From the NCBI RefSeq assembly GCF_034113385.1, contig NZ_JAXEXL010000013.1:1-64000 (forward strand): a stretch of 64,000 nucleotides of DNA, read 5' to 3'. The translations under genes were made by a program, and so were the position numbers. Under the pieces are notes generated by a model. That model searched no databases. It worked only from the letters and a program-made list of their open reading frames with translations, and had not been told where the DNA came from. The DNA comes from Atopobium sp034113385. Lineage in GTDB: Bacteria; Actinomycetota; Coriobacteriia; Coriobacteriales; Atopobiaceae. Positions 17,680 through 26,466 of the stretch are shown piece after piece (positions within the stretch are counted from its first letter, which is position 1; each line of letters opens with the position of its first letter).

Positions 17680-17902
17680 CTATCGTCGAGCACCGTAATA
17701 AGCTAGTAAAAGTCTCCAAGAAAGCAGCCTAACCCCTTTTGTTCTATAACCCTAAAACGTGACCCAAATGTGACCCATAAAATGACCCGGCAGATAAAAA
17801 TGCCTGATAGAGATATACGACACTTAAGGACGGGGTTTAATTTTCGCAGCAATGTTAAACAATCAAAACGCAGGTAGACAGGCTGTTTTATTTAAGAAGC
17901 AC
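17680..17902. other. Gene-free strip next to tRNA-Ser with spaced TGACCC repeats
   Basis: No gene is seen. GTGACCCA occurs at 17759-17766 and 17770-17777, and ATGACCC at 17782-17788, at spacings of about one helical turn. Together with the neighbouring tRNA 3' end this could be a relic of an integration site with protein-binding repeats. A matching second att copy was not found. Confidence 0.4.
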
Positions 17903-17993
17903 TGGCGGAGAGAGAGGGATTTGAACCCTCGTACCTCCATAAGAGGTAAACGGTTTTCGAGACCGCCGCATTCAGCCGCTCTGCCATCTCTCC
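17903..17993 (-). tRNA. tRNA-Ser (CGA)
   Basis: A 91-nt class II tRNA. The acceptor GGAGAGA pairs with TCTCTCC, discriminator G and encoded CCA at the low-coordinate end. The anticodon loop CTCGAAA gives CGA, reading UCG. A long variable arm is present. Its 3' end faces the small accessory island. Confidence 0.95.
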
Positions 17994-18004
17994 CTATGTG
18001 CAAA

Positions 18005-18022
18005 CGGCGCCTTGCGGCGCCG
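18005..18022. terminator. GC-rich hairpin between the two tRNA-Ser genes
   Basis: CGGCGCC and GGCGCCG form a perfect 7-bp stem with a TTGC loop between the tRNA genes. On the minus strand only TTTG follows, so it may be a processing structure rather than a terminator. Confidence 0.45.
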
Positions 18023-18032
18023 CGAAATAAAC

Positions 18033-18123
18033 TGGCGGAGAGTCGGGGATTTGAACCCCGGAGACGCTTTCGGCGCCTACACGATTTCCAATCGTGCTCC
18101 TTCAGCCGCTCGGACAACTCTCC
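18033..18123 (-). tRNA. tRNA-Ser (GGA)
   Basis: A 91-nt class II tRNA. The acceptor GGAGAGT pairs with ACTCTCC and CCA is encoded. The anticodon loop reads TTGGAAA, giving GGA for UCC/UCU. It lies just upstream of tRNA-Ser(CGA), so the two probably share a promoter between 18124 and the TRIC-like gene. Confidence 0.95.
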
Positions 18124-18238
18124 TTAATAGAAAACGCATCGGTTAGTATAACGTATTTCTCGCCGAAAAGAAAAGAACTTTTCTGTAAAGTCCTAGTAAG
18201 ATACTTTCGTATTTATTTCTTCATTCGCAGGAGATTAT

Positions 18239-18913
18239 GTGCTTCAGATACCTATTTGGCTAGACCTTGCCGCCGTTATTGTTGGTGCGTTAGCGGGAGT
18301 TTGGGCAGCTCAAGAACGTAAGTTGGACTTAGTTGGCTATATTGGCTTGGGATTTTTGTGCGGCCTGGGTGGTGGCCTCATCCGTGATATGGCTATGCAG
18401 GTTGGCAGCGTCTATATGTTGCAGTCTCCATATGCCATTCCGTTTGTTGTAGCAACAGGTGTTATCGGTTACTTTTTTCCACAAATTATCAAGCGATACC
18501 CCAATTTATTGGATTGGCTAGACATCTTATCTGTTGGCCTGTTTGTTGTTGCCGGCACCGATAAAGCCATTCACTACAATCTGTACCCCATGGCCTGCAT
18601 GCTTATGGGTGTGCTTACTGGTGTTGGCGGCGGTATGATGCGCGACGTCTTTTTGGGCGATACGCCACGCATCTTCCAGCGCTCCAATTTCTACGCTGTG
18701 GCAGCTATTGGTGGTGCCGTTGTGTATTACACCCTCGTTGCCGTCAGTCACTACAATTTGGAAATCTCTGCTATAGCAAGCGTTGCTACAACTATGGGAC
18801 TGCGCAGGTTATCGCTTTATTACAACGTAACACTGCCCACTGAAGTTGATTTGACTCCCAAAGTTGCAGCAAGCGCCAAAAGAATCAAAGAGAAAGCACG
18901 ACGTAAAAAGTAG
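18239..18913 (+). CDS. TRIC-type (UPF0126/YadS-like) cation channel family protein
   Basis: A 224-residue membrane protein with seven hydrophobic helices. It has the repeated GGGLIRD and GGGMMRD motifs, one per half, which mark the prokaryotic trimeric intracellular cation channel family. The tail is Lys/Arg-rich and cytoplasmic. The start is GTG at 18239 with AGGAG five bases upstream; the ATG two bases earlier is in another frame. It is convergent with typA, and no strong terminator is seen between them. Confidence 0.88.
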   Translation: MLQIPIWLDLAAVIVGALAGVWAAQERKLDLVGYIGLGFLCGLGGGLIRDMAMQVGSVYMLQSPYAIPFVVATGVIGYFFPQIIKRYPNLLDWLDILSVGLFVVAGTDKAIHYNLYPMACMLMGVLTGVGGGMMRDVFLGDTPRIFQRSNFYAVAAIGGAVVYYTLVAVSHYNLEISAIASVATTMGLRRLSLYYNVTLPTEVDLTPKVAASAKRIKEKARRKK

Positions 18914-18991
18914 CACACGCACGTCTGCCCACGCATCCGCTTAAAGCACTTAGAACACTCAAACACGCAAAGTGCTCAGAGCGACGAGGAG

Positions 18992-20830
18992 CTACTTGTT
19001 TACAAGACCAGAGCGTACAGCCCACTTTTTGCGCTCGGTAGCGTTAAGAATGCGCTTGCGCATACGAATATTCTTGGGCGTAATCTCTACAACCTCATCA
19101 TCCATAATGTACTCCAAGGCTTCTTCTAGCGAGAAGGTCCGTGGAGGTGTAAGTTGCACCGAAATGTCAGCGGTAGAGGAACGCTGGTTGCCCAAAGACT
19201 TGGTACGTGCAATATTAACCACCATGTCACCAGGACGAGAACGCTCACCCACCAGCATACCCTCATAACACTCATCACCAGGACCAACAAAGAGCTGACC
19301 ACGCTCTTGCAGGGTACCCAATGCATACGCGACGGCTTTCTCGGTAGACATGGAAATCATGGCGCCATTTTGACGAGAACCAATGTCACCAGCAAAAGGA
19401 CCATATTCTAAGAAAGTGTGATAGAAGACTGCCTCGCCGTGAGTAACATTAAGGACGCGCGTCTTAAGACCCATAATGCCGCGCGTAGGAATCTTAAACT
19501 CAAGATGAGTTTGCACAGTACCAGCTTCCATATTGGTCATGGTGCCACCTGCATCACCAAATACCTCAATAACCTTACCGGAATACTCGCTGGGGCACTC
19601 TACTACAGCCTGCTCAACAGGCTCAAGCTTATTGCCGTTCTCGTCCTTCTTGAACAAAACGCGCGGGCTGCCCACTTGGAACTCAAAACCTTCACGACGC
19701 ATGGTTTCCATCAAAACAGAGAGGTGCAAAATACCACGACCAGCCACCTCGGTACCCGTCTTGTCGGGAAGCTCCTCAATGCGCATGGTTACGTTATTTT
19801 CTCGCTCGGCCATCAAACGCTCTTTAAGCTGACGACCGCCCACGATCTCTCCGTCACGACCAACCAAAGGTGAAGTAGAAGCCTCAAATACAATTGCGAG
19901 CGTTGGAGGATCAATCTCGATGGGATCAAGCTCTACGGGAGTATCTGGATCTGTATACACATCGCCAATGTCTGTGGAATCAACACCTACAACAGCGCCA
20001 ATGTCACCAGCACATACCTCGGTGCACTCTTTGCGACCCAAATAGTCAAAGGTAAACAGCTGCTTGACCTGGCTCATTGTGCGAGAACCATCGTTTTTAA
20101 CAACCAAGATCTTATCGCCTGCATGGATGGTACCCGAGTACACACGACCAATACCAATGCGTCCTACATAGGTAGAGTGGTCAATAGTTACGCACTGCAT
20201 AGCCAAAGGAGCGTCCACGTCTGCAGAAGGAGCAGGAAGCTCGTCCACAACCATATTTAGTAGCGGGTACATATCATTGTTGTCATCATCAGGAGACAGA
20301 CGAGCAAAGCCATTAACAGCACTGGCATACACAACATGCTCCATAGAAAACTCAAGCTGCTCATCCGTGGCGCCCAAATCCATCATCAAATCCAGACAGG
20401 CGTTGAGTGCTCGCTCAGGGTTTGCACCATCACGGTCAATCTTATTAACAACAATCATGATGGACAAGCCCGCATCAATAGCGTGACGCAAAACAAAGCG
20501 CGTTTGAGGCATAGGACCTTCTGCAGCATCTACCAGCAGCAACGCAGAGTCAGCCATCTTTAAAACGCGCTCCACCTCGCCGCCAAAATCTGCGTGACCA
20601 GGCGTGTCCAAAACGTTAATTTTTACGCCTTTGTACTCAATGGAAATATTCTTTGCCAAGATGGTAATGCCGCGCTCGCGCTCTTGATCATTTGAGTCCA
20701 GAACACGCTCTTCTACCTGCTGATTATCGCGAAAAGCATCCGTCGCACGCAGGAGCTTATCTACCAAAGTAGTCTTGCCGTGGTCAACATGGGCGATAAT
20801 TGCAATATTGCGAATGTGCTCTTGGAGCAT
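18992..20830 (-). CDS. typA: Ribosome-associated GTPase TypA/BipA
   Basis: Translational GTPase that acts in stress adaptation and large-subunit assembly. G motifs are visible: AHVDHGKTTL (G1), DTPGHADFGGE (G3) and NKIDRDGA (G4). EF-G-like domains III and V and the TypA-specific C-terminal domain follow (GLKTRVLNVTHGEAVFYHTF, ISMSTEKAVAYAL). 612 residues is normal. ATG start with AGGAACC upstream. Confidence 0.95.
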   Translation of the reverse strand: MLQEHIRNIAIIAHVDHGKTTLVDKLLRATDAFRDNQQVEERVLDSNDQERERGITILAKNISIEYKGVKINVLDTPGHADFGGEVERVLKMADSALLLVDAAEGPMPQTRFVLRHAIDAGLSIMIVVNKIDRDGANPERALNACLDLMMDLGATDEQLEFSMEHVVYASAVNGFARLSPDDDNNDMYPLLNMVVDELPAPSADVDAPLAMQCVTIDHSTYVGRIGIGRVYSGTIHAGDKILVVKNDGSRTMSQVKQLFTFDYLGRKECTEVCAGDIGAVVGVDSTDIGDVYTDPDTPVELDPIEIDPPTLAIVFEASTSPLVGRDGEIVGGRQLKERLMAERENNVTMRIEELPDKTGTEVAGRGILHLSVLMETMRREGFEFQVGSPRVLFKKDENGNKLEPVEQAVVECPSEYSGKVIEVFGDAGGTMTNMEAGTVQTHLEFKIPTRGIMGLKTRVLNVTHGEAVFYHTFLEYGPFAGDIGSRQNGAMISMSTEKAVAYALGTLQERGQLFVGPGDECYEGMLVGERSRPGDMVVNIARTKSLGNQRSSTADISVQLTPPRTFSLEEALEYIMDDEVVEITPKNIRMRKRILNATERKKWAVRSGLVNK

Positions 20831-20927
20831 GGTTCCTACTTTCTAAATATTTTTCTGCCTCTGAGTACATCAGGATGTATACGTTATATTTTGTACGCTG
20901 CCGAGAAAAGCGACAAAGGAGATATTT

Positions 20928-21425
20928 TTACAAAAGTGAAGCAACTTCACCAGCAGGCTCGGGGTCACACCACTGAAATGCTTCGCCTGCGCCAAAGCCC
21001 TGCCACAATACATATGCCGAAAAAGCCTGCTGGCCTTTCTCGGCAAACTCAAGGATGAGGGCGTCTTCATAGCCGTCATTGCCCAAGTCTACGGCACCCT
21101 CATATACCATGGCATACCGCACCGGAACATCAAGGTTGTCTGGACGAGCCGCTTTTTCTAAAGCTAGTGCAGCTATGTAATTGTGAGCCTCATCAATACA
21201 GGCCTCTATGCCATCCTCAGAAAATGAGTTGGTAACGCGCGTGCCAGCGGCATCTTCTACCGAGGTAATGACGCATACCTCTACCCCTGCAGCAAGTGCA
21301 TCCAACGCTGAGCCTAACAGGTCACAAGATAGTGCATCTAGCTCTTCTGAAACGGCACCTGACTGATCATATTGATTACTTTGGGCCACAAATCCCCTAT
21401 CGTTAAGCGAAATAACTGCACTCAT
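20928..21425 (-). CDS. Unknown small soluble acidic protein
   Basis: I do not recognise the family. From the ATG at 21425 (MSAVISLNDRGF) it has 165 residues, is acidic and Ala-rich, and has no signal or membrane helix. Segments such as AMVYEGAVDLGNDGYEDALILEFAE look like an alpha/beta fold with an exposed acidic face. An in-frame start 12 codons upstream is possible; no convincing ribosome site marks either. It stands alone after typA on the same strand, with a repeat-rich gap upstream. Confidence 0.6.
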   Translation of the reverse strand: MSAVISLNDRGFVAQSNQYDQSGAVSEELDALSCDLLGSALDALAAGVEVCVITSVEDAAGTRVTNSFSEDGIEACIDEAHNYIAALALEKAARPDNLDVPVRYAMVYEGAVDLGNDGYEDALILEFAEKGQQAFSAYVLWQGFGAGEAFQWCDPEPAGEVASLL

Positions 21426-21780
21426 AATACTCTTGCATTGCAAATACATGCTGCACAGCACGCTTTGTCACAGAGCCTGCAGAATTAGCATCACAACAGC
21501 ATTGGTGCTTCTAGGGATTTGTTGCCTTCATAAAGGCTGTTAGAGCCCTGCCAAACAAAGAGCCTTGCTGCTGGAGCAAGGCTTCAAAACAACTTCTAAC
21601 GACACTTTTTGGTGATTACAGCATTACTGTTACTTCTAACAACTTTTTTCCTTCAAAAAAAGTTGTTAGAACTCTAGAAATCAAGCTAACGACAGAAAGT
21701 TGAGCTTACATTCCAAAAGCTGTCTTTTTGATGCTGCGGCATGCTTGTTGCTGCATACCATGCCGAGCGCACTGTAAAAA
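21426..21780. repeat. Repeat- and hairpin-rich intergenic region
   Basis: No gene is seen. AGCCTTGCT/AGCAAGGCT (21561-21569 and 21575-21583) forms one stem. A 15-bp stem pairs 21635-21649 with 21656-21670. The motif TCTAAC or its complement GTTAGA recurs at about 21538, 21595, 21635 and 21666, and CTAACGAC is seen twice. The arrangement suggests a structured RNA or short degenerate repeats. Confidence 0.5.
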
Positions 21781-21802
21781 GGTGGCAACCATATTGGCCA
21801 CC
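21781..21802 (-). terminator. Rho-independent terminator of the PTS operon
   Basis: On the minus strand GGTGGC...GCCACC forms a stem and is followed by TTTTTACAG. It lies about 50 bp past the IID stop. Confidence 0.85.
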
Positions 21803-21851
21803 ACCTTACAAAAAGCTATGTACTAGGACAAAACCGTACTAAAAAAGACTC

Positions 21852-22718
21852 TTATCCCAAGAATCCAAAATACACTCCCACAACACCCAAAATCATGGTG
21901 AAAATAATAATCCACGTTGGAGAGATTTTCTTACCCAGCATCCAGTAATACAAACCCATAAAGCCCATGCCAACAATGCCAGGCATAACGCCGTCAAGAA
22001 TTTCTTGGAGTGTCTTTGCAGACTCGCCCGTACCAATAGGCAGAATAACTGAAGCCCAGAACATATCCTTAGTCATAGACCCAATTACCATGGCGCCCAC
22101 AATGCCAGCAGCAAACATAATTTTGTCCATGAGCCCTGACTTCTGAGCTTGCTCAAGGAAATTCACGCCCAAGTTATAGCCCAGTTGTACACCATATACA
22201 CGAGTGAGAAACGCGGGGATATTGTAAATGAGCAAATACACAAGAGGCGCCAAGGCATTACCTTGTTGAGCAAGAGAAATTGCCACGCCAGCAGCAACAA
22301 CACGCAATGTTGCCAAGAAAATCGAATCGCCCACACCAGAAAGAGGGCCCATAAGTGCAGACTTTACTTCATTAATAGCATCGGGTTCCATCTCACCACG
22401 AGCTACACGCTCTTCCATAGACATAGCAATGCCGCCTACAAAAGGAGCAAACTGTACCGTGATGTTAAAGAAGGCCATATGACGCACGAGCGCTGCTTTA
22501 TACCCCTCAGGATTACCAGCATAAATCTTCTCTAAAAGCTTATTAACCATCAAGGCAAAGGCAAGGTTCATTTGCTTGTAGTAGGTCCAAGAGAACTCCA
22601 TACCAAGCGAACCCAAATTCAAAGATGAGGCAATGAGGTCAGCCTTTGTAAGCTTGTGAGTAGTAGGTTCAGCAGCAGAACCTAGAGCAGGCTCAGTAGC
22701 GGGTACATTAGAAGTCAT
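21852..22718 (-). CDS. PTS mannose/fructose/sorbose family IID component
   Basis: Membrane subunit of a mannose-family phosphotransferase permease. The family signature NITVQFAPFVGGIAMSMEE and KSALMGPLSGVGDSIFLATLR are present, and several C-terminal helices follow. The ATG at 22718 (MTSNVPAT) overlaps the end of the IIC gene; AGGAG lies nine bases upstream, or three bases before the alternative ATG at 22724. Last gene of the operon deglycase-IIA-IIB-IIC-IID. The substrate is inferred from the FrlB-like neighbour, not from this sequence. Confidence 0.93.
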   Translation of the reverse strand: MTSNVPATEPALGSAAEPTTHKLTKADLIASSLNLGSLGMEFSWTYYKQMNLAFALMVNKLLEKIYAGNPEGYKAALVRHMAFFNITVQFAPFVGGIAMSMEERVARGEMEPDAINEVKSALMGPLSGVGDSIFLATLRVVAAGVAISLAQQGNALAPLVYLLIYNIPAFLTRVYGVQLGYNLGVNFLEQAQKSGLMDKIMFAAGIVGAMVIGSMTKDMFWASVILPIGTGESAKTLQEILDGVMPGIVGMGFMGLYYWMLGKKISPTWIIIFTMILGVVGVYFGFLG

Positions 22719-23475
22719 CGTCATCAGCTCCTTCCACTGTGGTTGCAGGCTGCAGCTTATCAAGCAGACCGAGTTTCTCGATAGCAATAATGATTGCTAG
22801 TAAAGAAACGCCCAAAACAGGAACGTTCATGTATGAAGTAAGCAAGAAACCCAAAACAAAGAAAGGAAGCAGCTCACGATTAAGAATCATGCGAGCAAGC
22901 ATGGCAAAGCCCATAACGGGCAAGATGTTTGCTGCCACACCAAAGCCATCAAGCACAAAGGATGGAATCCAATTAAGGAGACCCTGAACAGCGTCGGCGC
23001 CAAAGTAAAACGCTAAGAAACACAAACCAAAACGCTTGGCAACGCCTAACAGACCCAAAATCCAGTGTATGGCGTACACACCTTTAATGTCGCCCTTCTC
23101 GGCTGCCTTATCGGCAATTCCAAGCAGCAAAGGGCCAAGCGCGTTAATGGCATTACCTAAAGCCAAAGCCAGAGTGGCAATGGGCATAGCAAGAGCAATT
23201 GCTGCTTCGGTGCCCTGTCCCAAAGAAATGGCAAATGCGGCCGAAAGCACACCGCCAGTGGTAACATCAGGTGGCACGTAGGCACCAATGGAAATAGACC
23301 CCATAAACAGCAATTCTAAGCTGGCACCAATCATCAAACCAGCTTGTAAATCACCAAGCACCAGGCCCACAAGCGGGCACAGGACAATAGGCCTAAACGC
23401 ATACAGTGTACCAAGCTGAAAATCAAGACCGCCAAGAGCACCAATAAGACCAATTGCCAAAGCTTGTCCGAGCAT
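22708..23475 (-). CDS. PTS mannose/fructose/sorbose family IIC component
   Basis: Polytopic membrane channel subunit. It starts MLGQALAIGLIGALGGLD, and has the conserved LQAGLMIGASLELLFMGSISIGAYVPPDV segment, typical of sorbose/mannose IIC proteins. ATG at 23475 with GGAGG five bases upstream; a TTG four codons earlier overlaps that site. The C-terminus is ADDDDF, the same acidic-Phe ending as the IIA subunit. It overlaps the IID gene by 11 bp. Confidence 0.93.
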   Translation of the reverse strand: MLGQALAIGLIGALGGLDFQLGTLYAFRPIVLCPLVGLVLGDLQAGLMIGASLELLFMGSISIGAYVPPDVTTGGVLSAAFAISLGQGTEAAIALAMPIATLALALGNAINALGPLLLGIADKAAEKGDIKGVYAIHWILGLLGVAKRFGLCFLAFYFGADAVQGLLNWIPSFVLDGFGVAANILPVMGFAMLARMILNRELLPFFVLGFLLTSYMNVPVLGVSLLAIIIAIEKLGLLDKLQPATTVEGADDDDF

Positions 23476-23509
23476 TTGTTCCTCCAATCTTTTTGTCTGC
23501 GTAATACTG

Positions 23510-23980
23510 CTAAATCAGGTGGCTCATATCAACTTTCTTGTCGTCGCACAAGGCGCGGTATTCCACTTCTACTCCACGCGCGATAAGCTCTTTGAGCATG
23601 GCAATCTCTTCTTGCTCCAAAAAAATCTGACGAGTAACCTCTGTCGTAGTGGAGCTCTCTTTGGTGTTTCCCAAGTTAAGGCTGGTAATTTGTGGGCAGC
23701 CATCAATGAGCGCTTTGGCATCCGCAATGGTTTGCACACATATCAGCATGCGGTACTTATCGGTTACGCCAGAGTTAATGGCTTCAATGGCGCTTGCCAT
23801 GTCTTTAATTACAAGCTTGCATCCCGCGGGCTTGCCCAACTTAAGCGTCGTGCGCCACGTAACATCATTGGCTACTTTATCGCCTACAATAAAAATGCAA
23901 TCTGCATGCTGGGCCGTGGTCCAGCTTACCGCTACTTGACCATGTAAAAGTCTATGGTCAACGCGCAAAAGACAAATCAT
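23510..23980 (-). CDS. PTS mannose/fructose/sorbose family IIB component
   Basis: Cytosolic phosphocarrier that takes the phosphate from IIA and passes it to the incoming sugar. The active-site His is in RVDHRLLHGQV (the His of LLHGQV, about residue 14). 156 residues is the usual size. ATG with GAGGGGGAGCT just upstream. IIB is a separate polypeptide here, as in Man-family systems with split IIA and IIB. Confidence 0.93.
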   Translation of the reverse strand: MICLLRVDHRLLHGQVAVSWTTAQHADCIFIVGDKVANDVTWRTTLKLGKPAGCKLVIKDMASAIEAINSGVTDKYRMLICVQTIADAKALIDGCPQITSLNLGNTKESSTTTEVTRQIFLEQEEIAMLKELIARGVEVEYRALCDDKKVDMSHLI

Positions 23981-24039
23981 AGCTCCCCCTCATACTCATC
24001 TTTCCAAGAGGCAAGATGCTCCCCGTGATGTAATGCGTG

Positions 24040-24462
24040 CTAAAAATCATCGTCGTCATATATGTCTGACAAAAGGTCATTACAATACTTTGGCGATACT
24101 TCTGAACTGGCAACAAGCTCACGAAGCAGCTGCGGTAAATCAGGAGCATCGTTCAGAGAAAGCGCGAGGGTAAGCAACAAGGGCAAGTTCATATTTGCTA
24201 CCAAATAGATACGCTCCTGATTTTGGATGCGATTTAGAAACGCATTGGTAACGCTCCCGCCCATCAAATCAGTTGCTACCACAAGCTCATCCGTTTGCGG
24301 AATGGTTGCCAACAAGGCGTCTATCTGAGCTGTTACATCGCTTGATCCATCTACAAAAGCATTGATGACATGCACGTCACAAGGGTGACCAGCCAAAAGC
24401 TCAAGACTTTCGGCAATCCCCTGTGCAAAATGAGCGTGCGATGCAAGTACTAAATGCCTCAT
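24040..24462 (-). CDS. PTS mannose family IIA component
   Basis: Accepts phosphate from HPr. The 140-residue protein has the phospho-His in LASHAHFAQG (His9), and the VATDLMGGSVTNAF segment of the family fold. It ends YDDDDF. ATG at 24462 with AAGGAAG upstream. It lies between the deglycase and IIB genes on one strand. Confidence 0.92.
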   Translation of the reverse strand: MRHLVLASHAHFAQGIAESLELLAGHPCDVHVINAFVDGSSDVTAQIDALLATIPQTDELVVATDLMGGSVTNAFLNRIQNQERIYLVANMNLPLLLTLALSLNDAPDLPQLLRELVASSEVSPKYCNDLLSDIYDDDDF

Positions 24463-24508
24463 GCAACTTCCTTACGGCTTTGAATGCGATTACCCGCGTT
24501 GAACTGTT

Positions 24509-25570
24509 TTAATAATCAAACTGGTGATAATACCGACGATACTTCAGGTTATGCTTGGTGACTGTCTCGTAATACCTGGTAAGACGGTCAACCATAAGGC
24601 ACGATAAAATCCAAGGGCTTACAATGACACGAAACTCATCATCAATGCTGGGAGTTGCAAATTCTTCCAGGTCAATAACGACAATATCTTCGTCGCCAGT
24701 ACGGCCGCTCTTTAAAAATGCTTCTACACGATTATCCAAAGCGCGGCACTCGTCCAAACCCTTAAACAAAAACACGGGAACACCAGGCTCTACCAGCTCA
24801 AGCGTACCGTGGAAAAAGTCTGCCGAGGTAATATAGCGCGTGCGCTTCCACTGCATCTCTTCTAGTAAACACATGGCCAGCAAAATAGTCTCGCCCCACA
24901 AAGCTCCTTGTCCAATAAACATGGTGTAATCTGCCAGCGCATATTTACGAGCTAGCGCTTCTGCCTTAGGCTCAAAGACTTTGCGAATATCGATAAGATC
25001 TTGCCAAATGTTGCTTGTTTGCTCAATGAACTTATCAAACTTATCAAAGCACCCGCGACGATTAAGAATGCGAAAACCAAAGCAATCCGCCAGGTAGTAG
25101 CCCATTTCACAACCACCATGTGCATGATCGCTTGCCATCTTCACGCAGTTTTGTGCACCAATTGCCTGACCAATTTTGCTATGTGCATCAGTCATGGCAA
25201 CAACGCGAACACCCATCTTATTGAGCTTGTTAATTGCTTCTAGAACTTCTGGAGTTGTACCAGATTCAGATGCAGTAAGTACAACAGAGTTGCTGGTCAT
25301 ACGCTTGTGGCCAGAGACATTAAACTCCGCGGCATGAATTAAATGAACCTCAAAGTCCTTATCGCTATACTTGTTCATCAAGTACTCGAGCTGCATAAGC
25401 TCGTCCCACGTGCCACCAACACCCATAAGAAAAAGTGCATCAAAGCCCTCATCATATATACGATCTGCCAGGACAATCATTTCTTTGCCAGCTTTTACAA
25501 CGGCAGCACCATCGGCAAGATATGCCGCTTGATCAAAGTTCATGATTTCAATTTTTTCAGTCTCTGCCAT
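24509..25570 (-). CDS. SIS-domain sugar-phosphate deglycase, FrlB/Gfr-like
   Basis: Probably cleaves a phosphorylated Amadori compound such as fructoselysine 6-phosphate to glucose 6-phosphate and the amine. The 353-residue protein has two SIS domains; the C-terminal stretch FFHGTLELVEPGVPVFLF, then VIDLEEF and a YRRYYHQFDY ending, resembles E. coli FrlB (FRHGPLEIVEPGVPFLFL ... RRYYGGLVEY) as I remember it. ATG at 25570 with AAGGAG six bases upstream; the open frame continues upstream without a good start. First gene of the PTS operon, so uptake and deglycation are coupled. The exact amine partner is not known. Confidence 0.78.
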   Translation of the reverse strand: MAETEKIEIMNFDQAAYLADGAAVVKAGKEMIVLADRIYDEGFDALFLMGVGGTWDELMQLEYLMNKYSDKDFEVHLIHAAEFNVSGHKRMTSNSVVLTASESGTTPEVLEAINKLNKMGVRVVAMTDAHSKIGQAIGAQNCVKMASDHAHGGCEMGYYLADCFGFRILNRRGCFDKFDKFIEQTSNIWQDLIDIRKVFEPKAEALARKYALADYTMFIGQGALWGETILLAMCLLEEMQWKRTRYITSADFFHGTLELVEPGVPVFLFKGLDECRALDNRVEAFLKSGRTGDEDIVVIDLEEFATPSIDDEFRVIVSPWILSCLMVDRLTRYYETVTKHNLKYRRYYHQFDY

Positions 25571-25621
25571 AGAACGCTCCTTTACCTCAGAGTTATATGA
25601 CATATACAAGTACCTATATAA

Positions 25622-25632
25622 TAAATACCAAT
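25622..25632. promoter_or_regulatory. TAAATACCAAT motif upstream of the deglycase-PTS operon
   Basis: The 11-mer TAAATACCAAT also occurs at 27759-27769, upstream of the regulator gene run. A related GGTATTAAAT lies at about 25697. Sharing between the two promoter regions suggests an operator of one of the GntR/UTRA regulators. Confidence 0.4.
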
Positions 25633-25725
25633 CTGAGAACCACGGTACACCCTGCCCTAAAGCAATATCTTGGCAAAGCACCTTCTTACCGTAAGTGGTA
25701 TTAAATTATCGCTTTTCGGTATAGA

Positions 25726-26466
25726 TTAGACACGAACGGTCAACACAGCAGCATCACGGATGGATACGGAGGTGGCTACTTCGAGTATTGTTCCTGCCGC
25801 ATCAAAGCTCTTGCACGTTAAGGTAAGGGCGGGTTCTAATACCTGGGCTTGTAGGAGCTGCGCTTGTCGAGCACTTAGCTCTGTAAGATCAATGGTTTCA
25901 TAGGTATGCACAACCGCATGACCACGCATGCTAAAAAACTCATATAGCGAGAAAACCGTGAGGTCAAGTTCCTCCACACCAGGAAATAAATTACAAGGAA
26001 CCACTGTTTGTTCTATGGTTTGCGGAATACCGTCTAGCGAGTTAAGGCGCCGAATACAGCAAACCAAATCCTTAGGCGTGAGGTTAAACACCTGGGCATA
26101 GTATGGCCCTGCAGGGCGCACGCGTTGTTCTAATACACGTACCGAAGCAATTCTTTTCTCGTCAGTGCTTTGTTTACGAAAGCCGCGGGGCATGATGGGA
26201 GGCGCTGTAAGGCCATCATTGCCCACAAAAACACCACGTCCCTGCACGCGAAGAACGATTCCCTCTTCTACCAGCTTATCAATAGCTTTACGTACTGTAA
26301 GCCTCGTAGTGTTAAATTGCTCTGCCAACATATGTTCTGAAGGTAAGGCAAGACCTTTTTCATACAGGCCATCTGCAATGTCAGCCCTAATTTGCTGACG
26401 AATCGCCAAATAAAGAGGCAGTTGTGAGGTTTTGTTTTTTGAGGGCGTGCTCTCTGGGTTAGTCAT
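25726..26466 (-). CDS. GntR/UTRA transcriptional regulator, proximal to the PTS operon
   Basis: N-terminal GntR winged helix (LPLYLAIRQQIRADIADGLYEKGLALPSE-type start, FNTTRLTVRKAIDKLVEEGIV recognition helix) and a C-terminal UTRA effector domain (CCIRRLNSLDGIPQTIEQTVVP). Such regulators usually bind the substrate phosphate or a derivative. The ATG at 26466 overlaps the end of the preceding regulator. It lies 155 bp upstream of the deglycase gene and probably controls it. Confidence 0.9.
   Translation of the reverse strand: MTNPESTPSKNKTSQLPLYLAIRQQIRADIADGLYEKGLALPSEHMLAEQFNTTRLTVRKAIDKLVEEGIVLRVQGRGVFVGNDGLTAPPIMPRGFRKQSTDEKRIASVRVLEQRVRPAGPYYAQVFNLTPKDLVCCIRRLNSLDGIPQTIEQTVVPCNLFPGVEELDLTVFSLYEFFSMRGHAVVHTYETIDLTELSARQAQLLQAQVLEPALTLTCKSFDAAGTILEVATSVSIRDAAVLTVRV

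Noticed and set aside
19418..19873. 151-codon plus-strand open frame within typA
   Set aside because: Antisense shadow of typA without ribosome site or recognisable protein.
23519..23947. 142-codon plus-strand open frame opposite the IIB gene
   Set aside because: Shadow of a clear PTS IIB gene.
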